From Lucifuga dentata (taxonomy: Eukaryota > Chordata > Actinopteri > Ophidiiformes > Bythitidae): a stretch of 64,000 nucleotides of DNA. Under the pieces are notes generated by a model. That model saw nothing but the letters and a program-made list of their open reading frames with translations, was not told the DNA's origin and ran no database searches. Positions 26,101-41,700 of this stretch are shown here, one piece after another. The stretch lies in assembly GCA_014773175.1 (NCBI GenBank), contig VXCM01001323.1, positions 42,686 to 106,685 on the forward strand, in the 5' to 3' direction. Both the position numbers and the translations under genes were made by a program. Each line of letters starts with the position of its first letter. Within the stretch, counting starts at the first letter, position 1.

Positions 26101-29100
26101 TAATGTGATAACATGCAGGCTGTCAGCAATAAAATCACCTAATACTCCAGGCTGACACAGACTAGACTAATCTCCTGTAATCCTGATAACAATTACAATA
26201 CACTCTGAATCAGATAAAACCTCGATGTAATGGGCTGTACTTTACATGCTGAACAAAAATGAGACACACTGCCAGAAAGTCTACAACAGGAATTATTTGA
26301 ATAAATCTGCTGTGCTTCAAAAGTCAAGATAATGAATCTGCTGGAATCAGATGAAGGTAAAAAATGAAGGATTTACGCTCTTACATCAAACCTTGTATGG
26401 ATTGCCGCCTCAGTTCTTAAACTAGTAATAATCAATGTTTGGGTCATGACACCATGGCACCGACTGCATTAGAGCCTTGAAAAACACTCCAATAATTTTT
26501 AAAAAGTCCTTGTCAGACAATCGTATTTAGCCCATTAATAAAACCTATAAGAATCCAGGAGAACACTCAACTTATACTGCACTGGAAACACACTTAAGTC
26601 AATAACAGCTTCTCTAACACCCCCTCACTAACGCTTTCGTTGCTTCCACTCATGGCACTTTCATTTGTTGCAGAAAATTGGTTGTGTCAACTGCTTTGAG
26701 GAAAACAGCGATCGAGTATTTTGTCAAACACCTTCCATGTTATTGCAGCCGCTGCAAATCTCAGTCAGACAAAAGAGCTCGTAAAATGAGGCTGAAAGAC
26801 AAGCGTCTGCTGAAGAGAACAGATGGAGTTTGATAACTGTTACTTTTTCAAAACCTCNCCCCCCCCCCCCCTTCAAAAAAATTATGGAAAGGCTTAGTTT
26901 AGTCCCTCAAGGAGTGAGACGTGCCAAAGTTTTGACACGTTCCTCTGAGAAAAATTAAAACTTTGTTTTTATTTACCACCTACAAGTTATTGACTCCAGT
27001 CCTCACGGTACAGTAACCCTCCCTTGTAGTAATCCATACTGAGCAATAAATTCTGCTTATTAAGTGGCGTGTATAAACATTCTGCTGCACAACAGAGCTT
27101 ACCAGTAACAAGGAGTCTTCCTGTTGTGCTGGACATGCCAAATCTATTCCTAGCGAAGCATGTGTAGCTGCCTGCATCAGACTTGCTCACGTTGGCGAGC
27201 CGCAACGTTCCATCAGGAGAAAGCATGATCCTATAGGAGTGTGTGCACAGAGAGACAGCAGTTTAAGTTCTAACTTTCTAGAAGAAAGAATCATTTTAAC
27301 ATTAAATTGTCAACAACTATGATTTTCTTTGCTCCACCAAGGAGGTTATCACAGCGTTTGTTACCTCCAGGACAGAAAATGTTAGCAGGATATCTAAAAT
27401 GTTATGGAAGGATTTGGATGAAATTCAGGTAACAAATAGAAAATACCGAGAGGATGATGTGATTAAATTTTGGAGGTGATCTGGAGTGATAAATGGGATA
27501 ATCTATTTAAGAGTGATTCACACCTTTATCTTTATCTTTGGTAAGAATTGATATAAAGATAAAGGTGTGAATCACTCTTAAATAGATTTTCCCATTTATA
27601 ATATTGCTTATTAAAAGTGGATGTTATAATATTTGCTCTTTATACCTAGAGAAATATGCTTTTGACCTGTTAAAATCTGTTGTTGCTTGGTAATTTTTCC
27701 TGTCTCACAATGTCCTCTTAATAATGGGAAAAAATCTCAGACTTATAAGATCAGACTCATATGTCAGACCGTCAGACTCATATTCTGGATCCAGGATCCA
27801 GAATATTATGCGATATGAGCAAGCGGGAGACAGAGATGTGTGTGGTGTGGGTTGATGCTGGCGATCATAGCAGAGCCAGGTTTGCAAAAGTTGCTGTAAT
27901 AGGTTAGCATAACTGCTGTAATAGTGACAGTAACAGTAAATGCACAGGATGAAGTTGATTTTGCTGTAAAATAAAAGGTTACAGCTTCTCAAGAAACAAG
28001 CAGAATCCCTGAGTTTTCTGTGCCAGCAGCTGAGCGACGCAACGGAGTATGAACCTCGAAGCTGCAAATAACTTCGGCAATAAAGATAGCTCCCCTGTGC
28101 TTCCCAACCAGTCTGGAAGCTGAAGCAGGAAAGGTTATCTAAAATCAATGCTAATGAGCCAAAGTCAATGAAATTTAGCATTTTTAATACCAAGTTTTTT
28201 ACTGGGGATTTTGTTGGCCTTGGCGGAGGTATGCACTCTCTTGTTATCTTTCTTGTTTTATTTTGTTGTTTTCTCAGCAGTGCGTGTGTATCTCTGTGTG
28301 TTTGTGTGTGCAGCTACAATAGCTATTGATCATTATGACCAACCAAGGCTTCAAAAGAGCAGAGACAGCTCACTAATGGACCTGACATCATCCATACAGA
28401 AAAGAGACTTTCACATCTCATGCTGTGACTGTACTCTCCTCAGATTCATCAAGAAACAAGATAAAGATGAACTAAAGACAAACTCTGCCTCTTTCTTCTG
28501 CATCACACACTAATTTATGTGTTCAGAGTAATACCAATATTTGAACGGCTATTATTCTTTTGCTATTTTATTAAAATAGTGGTCTTAGCGAGCAGACATT
28601 CTTTCAGGTTAGTCAGTACCTGTCGTTGGTGTGGATAGGCAGGTTTCCTTTCTTCCATAAGATGCTGGCTATGGGATAGGCCTGAGGTTTGCACTCCAAC
28701 GTGACTGTGGTGCCCGCCTTGGCTTTGAGCAGAGCTCTGAGGACGTTCCCCGTAAAGTCTGGAGGAGAAGCTGCAGGGAAACAGTAAACAGACTTCAGCA
28801 CAAAACCGTAGGTCATTTCAAGTGGGCGTCAATTTGGACTGTGAATGTCAAGAAATCTTACATTCAAAATGTTTGTACTGAGAATTAAAGGACCATGCCA
28901 GTAATTTTGCATGTTTGAACCAAATAAATACAATACATGCTACATTACTGCCAACCATTTTCCAAAACACACTCCTGGAGCAGTACATTTTAGAATAGTT
29001 TTTCCTACTTTCCAGGCTTGTTTCAGTTCATTCCAGTACGCTATTAAAATCAACTTCGGCAATTTGAGTAGAGACTTGAAACATGCTTGATATCATCACA

Positions 29101-32100
29101 TCCATCACTGCAAATAAATGAATTTTTTTTTTTTTTTTTTTTTTGTGGGGAAGAAAATGTATGTCTCCGCCAGGGACTACTGCAGGAAAAGCAGTCTTGC
29201 CTGTCTCCCCAGGAAAAGACTGCTTTTTCTGAAAAATTAAAATGACAGTGCCTTCTACAAATGTGCACAAATGTCCAGGCGAAATGCTGAATTTTAAGGT
29301 GCTGTGTCACCTGAACATTTGATTTTGAAAGATTAAGGGATTTGGCAAAATAACAGGCAAACCAAAATATGTTATGGAAAATGGTTGTCAGTATGCAACG
29401 TGTATATATGTAGACAGTATTTACTGGGCTTAAAAATTGTAAAACCACTGATATGGTTTAAGATGCATGAATAATGCTTCTATCACTCCATCCTCACCTT
29501 CGCACCAAAGAAACTCAGAGTTTTCATGAAAGTATAAACATAAAAAACACATTTGACCTGACAAAGCCATTCTCACTGACCCTTCATCCTCTAATCCACA
29601 CAACCTTTCAGAATGACAGTAAAATGACCTTTAAGATCTGTAGGCAACAGCGATTTGAGGATTAAAGGGAGAGATGAATGCCATCGTACCTAAAACCATT
29701 AGTTCGGCAGCAAAATATATGATGCCATGTTTATTCTCAGCCACGCACTGGTACATGCCGGCGTCAGACAGTGTCAGCGTTGACACTGACAGGACTCCTT
29801 CCTCAGCATGGATCCTGTCCTGTGAAGAAAACAAAGAACCAACGGCTAAAATCATGCAACCAATATACATTTACACCATATTTTGGAAGTGGAACAATGG
29901 CACACCAGTAGAATATGACATATATCCGTTACTGGATTCTTTAAGGAAAGCCGTGGCAAATGCGTCTATTACCGAGGCTTAAAAGTAGCCTTGCAAAGCC
30001 AGCCCACGCATTTTGCTTTGCTCTTTGTCATCCATAAAGGCTTGGAAAGCTTTGACTGGAGGGCTATCGCGATGGGAGACGTCATTTCAGAATTACATTG
30101 TAGTTTATTGGATCGCCCATTAAATAGTCAAAACTGCAAATTGCATTGTTCTTGCGAATGCTGGTTCTTGGCATCTGATCCACTCGCCATGGTTTTCTTG
30201 TTGATCTGGTTTCCAGCAGATGGGCTCTGTTATTTCTCGGTGGACGTTTTGTAATATAGGGTGAGGGGTTCAGACATCAGGAAGGAGATTGAAGTAGAAG
30301 AGCTACTCCTTCGCACTGAAAAGAGTCAGCTAAGGTGGTTCGGGTATCTAATCAGGATGCTTCTTGGAGGCCTTTAAGAATACCTCCCCGTGGAGGCATT
30401 CTGGACAGATCAAACTAAGAAGAGAATACAGGGCAGACCCACACTAGAGGAATTATATAACCCATCTGACTGTAATATTTTGGAATTCCCTAGGAAGAGC
30501 TGGATGATGTGGCTAGGTAGAGCATGGCCTTCTGTGACCCGAACCTGAATAAATGATGGAAATTGATCATGGATGTTTTCTAATATCTCATAGCTAATGT
30601 CTTATAGCAAAGATTTAGGCTGGACTCTTAAGAGTTTCAATTTAAAGGATTGTGATATAGGAATTGAAAACATTCTCATACAGACTGTCATACATATTTA
30701 AATGAAGGATATCTAAAAAAAAAAAAAAAAAAAAATCCTTTATTTCATACGTAAATGAAGGATTTCTAAAGATGTAATTTTGTCTGATGCTCTTGCATTT
30801 TAAAGATTCATGTTTTTACAAGCATTTTCAGATGAACTATTCCATAACGCATAAATCCTGTAATGTGTGTTCTGCCTGTGAGGAATAAGCATTATTACAG
30901 ACAGTATTCTTATTTTAATATTCTTAATAACATATTCTGACATATTAAATAGTATATTTGAAACTGAAATCATTGCTCATTTTAAATCTTTCAGAAGGAA
31001 GAATATTCTTAAACCAAATTACAGAATGACATATAGAGTTATTTAATATACTCACAATAATAAAGTAGTATATTTGAGCTTGAATTTAAATAAAATATGT
31101 GGTACCCAGCCCTGAACATTATGAAATCCTGCAAAGAAAATTAATCTTGGTAGAGAGTTAAAGTCACTCAAGTTCAAGGGTAAGAAACCCAAAATACACA
31201 AAGTGACACCCACTTCTCTGGTGGTCTGGATTTAGGTTTACCACCATATATATATATATATAGTATTTCACAGTAGATTAAGCCCATTGTAAATCTGAAG
31301 GAGCTGCCCCATGAATAATGAAAAACAACCAGTGGCTTCTTTCAGATGAAATGCAGCAACCTCCTGGGGACTACACTGAGCCACTCTCTAAGACTGTGTA
31401 ATCTCTCAAGGAAGAGCAGAATAAGAGACAGTTGCATCCATGTCTCATTACTGGCACACCTCACCAAGATGTTTACTCTCTCCTTGCATCTCATTATGGC
31501 CTACGTTTGAGAAAAACAGCAGTGAGTGTGTGTGCGTGTGATGTCAGACTATTCTTTTCTAAAAATTGAAAGAAGAAGCAGAAAGCGGAGATTAAGTCTT
31601 TAAAATGAATCATTGGTAGACGGCAGGAGAAAGAGGCAGTAATTTACCTCTGAGACCAGCAGTTGGCCATTCTTCAGCCACATGTAGGAGGGTTTGGGCT
31701 TGCCATTGGCTCGGCACTCCCAGTACAGCCTCTCCTCTATAGCCAGAGCGGTGTCCTTCATCGTCTGGATCCACTGAGGTTTGGCTGAGGAAACAGAAAT
31801 ACACTCCAGTGAAATGTCTGAGGAGAAGTAGGGGGCAGGTTTTTTAAATTTTTTTTTTTTTAAGAGGGGTACCAGAAACAGAGAAATGTGAATGTAGGAT
31901 ATCACTTAGCTTCAGCACTTAAATGTGCCATCAGTAAATCAGGATTAGCACAAGACATTGAGAGCACCGCAGAAATTATGAAGATCACCCAGCCTCACTG
32001 CTCACCCCCCACCTTCCATCTTATGTCTGCGCTTAATGAGCGTCACCTATGTTTCTTTCTCACAGTTCCCCCGTTTCTTCAATATTTACAACTCTTGAGG

Positions 32101-35100
32101 AAGATTTGCATGTTGGAGTGTTGCACTTTTAATGTGCACAGCTCCTTTTGCAGGTAGACACTGTCAATACCAATTACACATGTTATTTTCTCACCATTTG
32201 ATGAGAGAACACAGAAAAAGAAACATAAAGGAATAACTGCAGTAGAATGAATACCAAAAGTGATTCCAACCCATGTACAACCAAATGTATGTAATTGTAT
32301 TCTTTTCTTTTCTTTTTTGTTTTTTTACTCATTTTGTCAAAAGGAACTGCAGGAGAATTTTGTAGAATCAATATATATTTTTTAGACTTTTGTGGAATTG
32401 TTTTGTTTTGATTTTGTATGGGACATTTTCGAGAACTACTAATTTTGTGGAATCTCTTCATATATATATATATGTATATGTATATGTGTATGTATATATA
32501 CAGTATATATACAGTATATATACATACACACACACACACACACACATATATAATTTTTTTTAACATTTATTTATTTATTTATATTTATTTATTTATTGAT
32601 TTATCCAAAATTAAGTAAAAAAAAAATCATTAAGTTTTTACAATGAAGAGCAGAAGAATTTTGCAGACTCAATTTTCTTGATTAGCAGTTACTTCAGAGG
32701 ATCAATATTCAACATAGACATTCTGAAATGTCTGAATTTCTGAAAAGTAAATGAAATGAATAAGCCATAGCCATGTCACACAATCATTAGAATAAATAAA
32801 AAATACTGAGACCTGCCACCTTGAACAGGTTAAGAAGGTAAAGATGGAATGATTTGTCTCAATTAACATGTCCAACTTAATTTGAAATTCCTTATATCTT
32901 AAAAACATTATTTAAATGTTAATCATTTTTTTGTCTTAGGAGTACACAGATGTCACCGTACCATAGAAAGCCAGTCGTCCAGTTGCTGTGTTCTTTCCCA
33001 TCTTGTTCTCAGCCACGCACTCATAACCTCCTGTATCATCCTGCTGGAAACTGGGAATCTCCAGCACAGCGTTTGAGTACTTCATTTTGACTTTGCTGGG
33101 GAAAGGAACACCATTCGCCCTCTTCCAGGTGATCTCTGGGACCGGGCTGGAAGTAACAGAGGATGCAAAGCTCAATGTGGCTTTGGTTTGACTTCCTTTG
33201 AAGCTTTATGATACCTCAATCAGACCGTGAAAATGTCTCTTACAATCCTACAATATAATGTTTGAGATATAACTGCCACAGTGGCTTTGCTACACAGAAA
33301 TCCAAAGATTCCTCAACCGAAATGAAATGGCGAAAAGAAAGATTGAAAAACATGCTTCAAGAAAGCAAGCTTACTTCCCGAGGGCGAAGCACTCCAGCGT
33401 AACTGTTGATCCTTTTGCGGCGGGTACATTGTCTGGGAAATTAACTTCTATTTTTGGCTCGTATTCGCCCATGACTCCTATGAAGAGCAAGCACAAGAAC
33501 TAACTCAGTCTTCCATTATTCATGCCTTACGAGGAATACGGCTTGCGTTATAGACAGCGCTATAGTTACAGCACTGTAAAGCTAACACACAGGAAACAAC
33601 AAGCAAACATTCTCTCATGGGTGAACTCAAAGCAGGACGTCACTTAAGTGTGCAGCCACCAGTAAAACGCCAGTGAGGAATAATTTACATCTCTTCTTGG
33701 TGGGATAGATGGAGTTTGTTTGAGATCTTTGGATGCTTTATTTATTTATGTTAAAGCTTGAATGGGCAGTCTACCAACATCTGCTGTTTTATTGTTTCTA
33801 TCAGCATTCAGGGAAGACAGTCAAGATCAGGATCAGAGAGCGATGCGATAGGATTTAAATTTATGCCGGCTACATGTACAGTACATTGAGTAGAAACTAA
33901 CTGGCTGAGCCGCCAGAACACTCAATGTAATGGTTCAGCGACGTATGGCTTATGTTTAATTCATCCCAAGGCAATCTTTACTCACTCTTTCTGTGAAAGC
34001 ATAACAGAGAACAGAACAACAGGCTACTGGGAACTGGCCTGAGAATTCATCTGAAAGCACAGCGAAAGCTTTTAAAGGAAATGCGAACTAGAGGGAAAGC
34101 AAAGTCAGCAAAGAAGAGATTTGGATGTTTTGTTTGCTGGCCTACATCGAATGCAACTGTTTATTTACTGGCATTGAAAATTTGTGACTTGTATAATGAG
34201 AATCAAACAGAACAAAATGTACTATTGTGATTCTGAAGCCTTTCCTTAATAGGTAGCTAAAAAAAAATCACATCTTACCGTCCGTCCTCAGGATCAGAGA
34301 TGTAGGCGAGCTATGAACTTTGCCCTTCGTGACGGTGTTCATCACTACACAGGTGTAGTTACCCACATCAGAAGGTTCCACCTTAGCAATGTACAGGTTC
34401 CCTGTCTGCTGGGAGACGAAACGTCGATTGTCTTGCTGAACAAAGTATGGGTACTCATTGAAGACCCATGCGTAAATGAGGTCTGCAAGACAAACGAGAG
34501 CAAGCAAGCCAATTATGAATGCCATGAGGGAAATTCATAAAACACAGTGCCAGATTTGACGTACCGGAAAGGGAAGATAGAGTCACGCAGTCATGTTTCC
34601 TCATTCATAAATGTCTGTTACTAGCCTCTTCTCTGAGATATTTTAAATTCTTTTTGCCCCACATGTATTAATTATCAATGATAACCCTTTGGAATATGCA
34701 ATCTGTTAAATTGCTGGAATCACCTTTCTATTAAAGGATGACACTGGCAATTTTGCATTTTTGAGCCCAATATATACAATCTGCATAGACATTATATTAC
34801 TGAGAGTTATTTCCCAAAAGATACTACTTAAGCTGTAAATTTTAGAATTTTTTTTTCATAGCTTCCAGACTGTCATTAGTTTCAGGTCATTTAAGTGTGC
34901 TATAAAAATCAACTTGCAAACACTTGAAACACATTTTAGATATGTAATCCATCACAGCAACAAGATGTCAATTAGGTTTTTTTGTCAAAGTAACGTTATT
35001 TAACGGATCCAACATAGAGCTGCGTGGAAGATAATGTATATCTCCGCCAGGAAATCCAGTGCCAGGAGAAGATGGCTTTTACCGAGAAATGAAAATGACT

Positions 35101-37485
35101 ATCCCTTCTACAATTGTGCATAAATGTTAGAAGGTGAAACATTGAATTTTAAGGTGCATGTATCACCTGAACATTTTAGGCACAGTTCTCGCTTGATATT
35201 TTGCATCTGCCAGGCATGAACGGTATCTCTCACCTTGCGTGTTACCCATAACACGCAAGGTGAGAGATTGTTTGCAGCAACATTGCGAGCAAGAATCAGT
35301 TCTCTTATTTCTGCATCAGACCAATTTCCAGCTACTTTATCATTTGTAAAAGATATATGATATTGTCGCAAAATATAAAGTGTCACTTCCTAGTCTCACA
35401 TGCTTGGTCCACATGCTATACACAAAAACGTCTCATGTCAGAGGGCTGTAATCTTGTGCGTGCCTTTGCTGGCAGTGTAGCTGCAATTATTCACACTTGT
35501 ACCGTGAAGAAAGTGAACGGACATTTTACTAGGTCCTACCAAGTAAAATTCTCGGTGCTACTTTTACAGAAAAGTGACTCAGGGTCCTTTTCAAAAATCA
35601 GGCAGAAGTGTCAATTGCCAGCCAATTAATAGAATGGTGTGCATGTATGAAAGGGGCTTTAGATACACCCACTTTGTTCATTAGTCCATTTATTTAAATG
35701 AGAAGTTTTGATGTGTTCTCTTTGAACATTATGGCAAATTTGCAGGTGTAGTTACTGGAATACATGAAAGGGAGGGTGACTTGCTCAGGGAAGGCCACAG
35801 ATTGCCAAAGTAATTTTACTGCGAGATATGCCAACTTGCAATTCACAGAAGTAGACACCAGTCTTTAATATAATGAAGCTCATTAACATGCTGATTTTCT
35901 TTGGCTTACGCTGCACAACAATACCTTAGTAATAGAATAACAGTCAATTCCTGTTTAAAATCTTGTGAAATAACCCAGTAAAACTCAAAATAAAGGCAGT
36001 ATTTAGCTTGGGTTTGGGGGGTTGAAATGGGGGTCATGGACTTTACCTCCTGAGTATGTGGGTGTTCCGCATAGTAACACCACTCCCTGTCCCTCTCGGA
36101 CTGAAACCGCACTTCTGGTATGGACTTTGAAATGATCCAAGTCTGAGGGAAGAAATGAAAAGAGATCACAGCATGATCTCACATATCGGAGTGGATCAAA
36201 GCTTTGAAGAAGACACAGAGACAAGCCCATACGGAATCTGTCATAAATATTCGACTTCTGTAGCTGCTGAGAGACAGCACAGACAGCGACAGAGACAGGG
36301 TAAGACAGAAGACAGAGATTGTTCGAGGCAAAGCAGTGGAATTATAAACCAAAATACACTGCAGAATATCACCACATACTGTCATTCTGCGATAATTTTC
36401 AACCCAGGATGTAAATGAGAAATTAAATTGCCTGTCCTTTACTGATGAGAACACGTTATAACTCCTGTCATGTACAGCCAAGACTGGAAACTGTTCATGT
36501 GAGATGCACACCAGGTGTGATTTCAGCAGGGCTCAGACCTCCTCCTTACTTTATGTGTGAAAGGTGAGCGTGCACAGCATGACGGACTGAGGCTGTGACC
36601 CAAAGGTTAGCGACGCATCATGAAAAAGCTACTTTTTGTTCCTAGATTCTCTTCATCTTTGAGTTGAAATAAGAAAGGAAAAGCATTATGGATACAGTTT
36701 GACCAATCTGATCAACATGAAAAGATATAGTATATTTTAGTTGCTAACTTACTGTATCTTGTATCTTAGCTCATTGGCTGAGCCGGGAAACAAAATGACC
36801 AAAAAGTCAAAATCATAACCAAATTTTCCTTGATGATAAATGGTTGGCTGTTGGTATTCCGTATGGGTTTCATTTTCAATTTAAGGTAGCCAATCAGGCA
36901 GCAGCTTGTACAAGACGGCCAATTAGTGTGCTTGCACTTAGTCACAGCTGCCCATAAACAGGAAGTGCACAGCATCATTGGGATTCGACTAAAACAACAA
37001 TCATCTGTGTCCTTATTTGAGGCTATTAATCCATATGAAAAAGAATGAGGAGCAGTGACACGCTGTAACTGGAGCATATCGTTTAGCTAAAGACCCTAAA
37101 GACTTCTGAACACAGTGGAATTGTGTTATGTGAATAGACCAAAAGCAGCAGGCCTAAACTTTGCACTGGTAAATTAATCAGCTTCTTATGCTGCAGTGTG
37201 AGGAAGATGAGTGAAAAACACTTCCATACATGCTGTAAACTTTACAGTCAAGAAAGCACTTCATGCAGATGTGTTGTAGATTATGGTCATCAGCTGTGAC
37301 AAACTGAATCTGATTGGCTGGCAGAAGCCTCCATATTTTCAGCAAAGTGCCTCTGTGCATTCTTTGTCAAATTTCTCAAACTTCACAAAAAAAAAAAAAA
37401 NAAAAAAAAAAAAAAAGACATTTCTTGCTCACTGCATATATGTCTCTTTTTTCTGCCCCGTTTACAGTATAGTGTGCAGCATGTG

Positions 37486-37541
<56 letters not shown>

Positions 37542-37805
37542 CTTGTCTGTGAGTACAGCGCTCCCAACTCACAGTGCCTCTTTAATTTCTCGATACCTAA
37601 AAACGTAGTGAGGATGGGCTGTTTGTATGTTGCTGGAGGCAGAAGCAGGACATGGATCTCTACCTGCAACAGATGTCTCTCCTTTCCTCTCAGGTTAATG
37701 TGTCAATGACGTGAACATGCTCAAGTTCAACAAAATTTCAACTGACGGACAGAGAGAGAGCGAGAGGAGGACAAAGATGAAGAGAGAGCGATACAGACTA
37801 TCCTG

Positions 37806-37838
<33 letters not shown>

Positions 37839-38727
37839 ACAAATGAGCATTTAAAGGAGAGCCGACAGCACATTTTCCCATTGAGGGCACACTTGCACAT
37901 ACCGCTTATGTGCAGCCCTGCATATTGACTCATCTAGTTTCTTCAAACTTCTAGATATTCTTCAAACAGCACAGTGGCATTACTAAAATATCTACCATAA
38001 CAAATGCTGATATTAATAATCATGCTAACTTTTGCCACATTGCCGAGCCCTGCATCCAAAAATCTGGACCCGCTAAATTTAATAGCTTGGATGAATAGAG
38101 CAAAAGACAAAGCTTTGCTATCAAGACATGACTGTGAATTTTACTTGGGGAAATCAAAATAAAATCATAAAATAACACTAAAATACTAAAGTCCTAAATG
38201 TTTTTATTTTTTTGTTTTTTTCTTAATGTTGTGTGCACAAGATAATCATTTTGTGCACAGAAGACAATTACCTTGTGGAAGTTATCAGAATACATCAATA
38301 TTTAGAGTTTATTTGAAATACACAAATAAAAACAGAAGTTTATATTGGCTTATTGCTACTTTTTTTTCATTAAAAAAAACAACTTGGCTAATTCGCATTA
38401 GCAATTGCAAAACTGGCAACAGACACGCTAAACTTCCACAATATCAGATAATACCTAAGACTTGTATATACAAGATTAAAAAAAAAAAAAAAAAANTAAA
38501 AAAAAAAAAAAAAAGAAAAAAAAATTATTTAGGACTTTAGGGGCACCATACTAAAATTATATAAAAAACACCATTTTCTTGGCAGAGTACAAACAATGAG
38601 GCAAGCCAGTGATTTAGAGAGAAACAAAGCAAAGTGTAGTTACAGCCATCAAACCATTCCCATGTTACTTTAACATTTAATGTAGCTTCACACCAACATT
38701 TCAGCACTCTCATAAATATTGCAAACT

Positions 38728-38781
<54 letters not shown>

Positions 38782-41700
38782 GGCTGTGTGTTTGTAATAT
38801 TTCTTACATGCTGTTACAGTCCAGAGCCATAGTTTAGTGAAAGGTGACACAGAACTTACAGGCAAACTGCAGGCTCGCTCTCCTGCTGAGGATCGCTCCT
38901 ACAGTGTTGTAGGCCATACACTGGTACATCCCTACATCCTGGTAATGGTCCAGACTCCGTATAATGAGGTTGCCCCCAGACAGACGCCGCCGGCGATCCA
39001 CTCCCAGATTTATGAGACTCCCGTTCAGTGACCATCTGTGAGGGCAAAGACACCATCAGTCGCTGGCAAAAGACACTGGACATTTCTTTCTACCAACCAA
39101 GGTGCCCTGACAGGAAGTAAGCTGACGACACAACTCACTAAAGAAAGAACAATACACCATATATTTAGGTGTTGAGGAATTCATGGGCTCGCAGGTTGAA
39201 TCAATCAGTTATCTTTCTGCAGTGCTGATAAACTTGAAAAATATTTTTTTCTAAAGTTACAATAACTTCAAAAATTTAAAGGACCATACCAGTGATTTTG
39301 CATGTTTAAGCCCAATAAATATGACCTGCATGCATGTTACATTACTGACAATCATTTTGTAAAACATAAAACCATACTTTTGTTTTCCTGTTATTTTGCC
39401 AAATCCCTTAATCTTTTAAAATCAAATGTTCAGGTAATACACCCATCTTAAAATTTAATGTTTTGCCTGCTAAGACGTACATCCATATGTGGAGGGCACT
39501 ATATTCCTGGTGGAAATATACATTTTCTTCCATGCAGCTCCATGTTGCACCACTTAAATTAAATAATTTCCACAAAAATTAAGAACAATGTTTGGTTCTC
39601 TGTGATGGATAACTTACCTCAAGCACATTTCAAGTTTCTACAAGTTGATTTTAATAGCATACTAGAATGAACTGAAACCAATGGCAGTCTGGAAGGTAGG
39701 AAGNTCTACAAGTTGATTTTAATAGCATACTAGAATGAACTGAAACCAATGGCAGTCTGGAAGGTAGGAAGAACAATTCTAAAAATGACTGCTCAAGTAG
39801 TATATTTTGAAAAATTGTTGACAGTTAAGCAATGTGTATGCGATGTGGATTGGGCTCAAACATGCAAAATCACCTCTATGCTTCTTTAGAGATGTATGTA
39901 TGAAGTACTGTATATAAAACAGCTTTTTAAAAAATATGTTTCTATAGACTTATTCACTTGCTTTTTTTTATTATTCCAAATCATTGTTCATGTCATTTTT
40001 GCATACATGCTGAATATATCTCATGATTTTTTATTATTTTACCTTTTCCCTATAAGGTCCCCTCCTGTTATTGTGCACATATTACTTATGCTATAATCCA
40101 TGAAATAATCATACATCTCAACTATTCATTTCACAATAACATTTCCTAGTGTTACTGGTTATTGGCTGCATGTGTTTATACAACCCCCACATGCGACATT
40201 CTTATTCATATTTTATTTTTATGCTTTTCTTCTACTTTTCTTGGCTCTGTTCGATCACTTGTTCCTGCTATAACTGTTTGATTTTCCTCACAGGCATCAT
40301 TAAAGTTTAATCTCATCTCGGTGTATCGTACACAAAGCCATGTCCTCTGCTTTTTAAGAGAAATGGATGACAAAGAGGCCACCCCAGATATTACCATAAC
40401 TCTTACCCATAATCACCTTTTCTTTGTCACATTATATTTACATAATGTGATATTCCACCTTTGAAGTCTCACTAGGACATAACATTAGCGCTTGGCAAGA
40501 CGTAACACCTATGTAACACGAGAAACCTTTTATATTTCTTTCCTCTCCTTATTATATCCTTCCCACACTCGAACAGGCTTGAGGATTAAAAAGGGATATG
40601 CAGCAATTTACAAACCATGTTCAGCTTGCACTATCAAGCAAATTAAAGACCTAAAAGAACTCCTAAAACAGAAGATAATTTATTGAGTTAAACAAGTTCC
40701 ATAATTTGCCACAAAAAGACTTTCTCTACCACCAAAAGCACTCTCCATCCAATTTTAAATGCCATTCAAAATGAGAAAAATGGAGCATTGATGAGTTCAA
40801 GGATGGAGCATTTTTCCAGAATGTTCCATCATTCTTCTCAAGGCACTGAAAATAACTGTTTCTTTTCTTCAGTCGCACTCTTCAATTCTGCTTTCCTTGT
40901 AGTTGAGAATGAAAGAGGCGGAGGCCATAACGCTGTTATTCCACAAGCTTTCAAGTCTAACCTTCACAATAATTTCTTTAAGAATATCAAAAGCCCTGAA
41001 TGTTGATGGTTGTTTGCAGCCATATTTGACATGCTCATACTATGACAACAACTGGTAGCTGTGTCTCTGTCGGCACATGTTAAAACTGTGATTATACTCT
41101 GATTAAAGCAATAAATCGATCTATTAAAATGCCATGTATGTATTCCAAGTAACACACCTAGATTATGTGACTGTAAATAGATTTATCCAGGCATGTAAAC
41201 ATTATAATTGGAGTAAACCACTTCTGCATTCATTTCCTTACCCAGGGGACTCTCCTCATAGTTGCAATGTGTCAAGTATATTTGGCAAACCACAGAATCC
41301 TATTAATTTTGTCCATGTATACATCTTGCTCGCACTTCTGCCTTAACAGAAGTACAGACAAAAAAAATCTGAGTATGGCATGCATGTAAACACAGTCTGT
41401 GAGCATTAAGATTAATAGTACTATGACTTTGAAATAATTCGATGAAACACAGATGATGGTGGTATGTGTAGGTGTTACAGCCTAACATTTAGGTCATGGT
41501 ATATTATGAAATTTGAATAATAACAACATATGACATGGTATATAATTCACCCCTCATTCTTTTAATAAAATTTGGCTTTACTAAAGCGAATATGCTAATA
41601 ATAGGTGGGTAACAGAGACAAGCAGCACTACAGAAGCAGGAGCAAATAATGGAGGAACCATTTTAAAGAAAATGGTTCTTCATTCATAGTTTGGCAATGG

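Larger units (their letters stand above)
27231..28619. other. cntn3 intron 10
   Basis: Contains a dispersed-repeat candidate (27332-28241), a 47-nt hairpin (27489-27599) and a smaller palindrome near 27780-27804. Confidence 0.6.
34483..36046. other. cntn3 intron 4
   Basis: Holds truncated repeat family A copy 4 abutting a second decayed element (35179-35640). Confidence 0.6.
36143..38859. other. cntn3 intron 3
   Basis: Simple repeats: A-tract with N at 37401, (CA)n 37493-37539, (CT)n 37807-37837, A-tract with N at 38496, (CA)n 38732-38780. No other element recognised. Confidence 0.65.

Noticed and set aside
28211..28513. 100-residue plus-strand frame overlapping a repeat boundary
   Set aside because: Starts in the TTGGCGGAGGTATGC repeat end; no domain seen.
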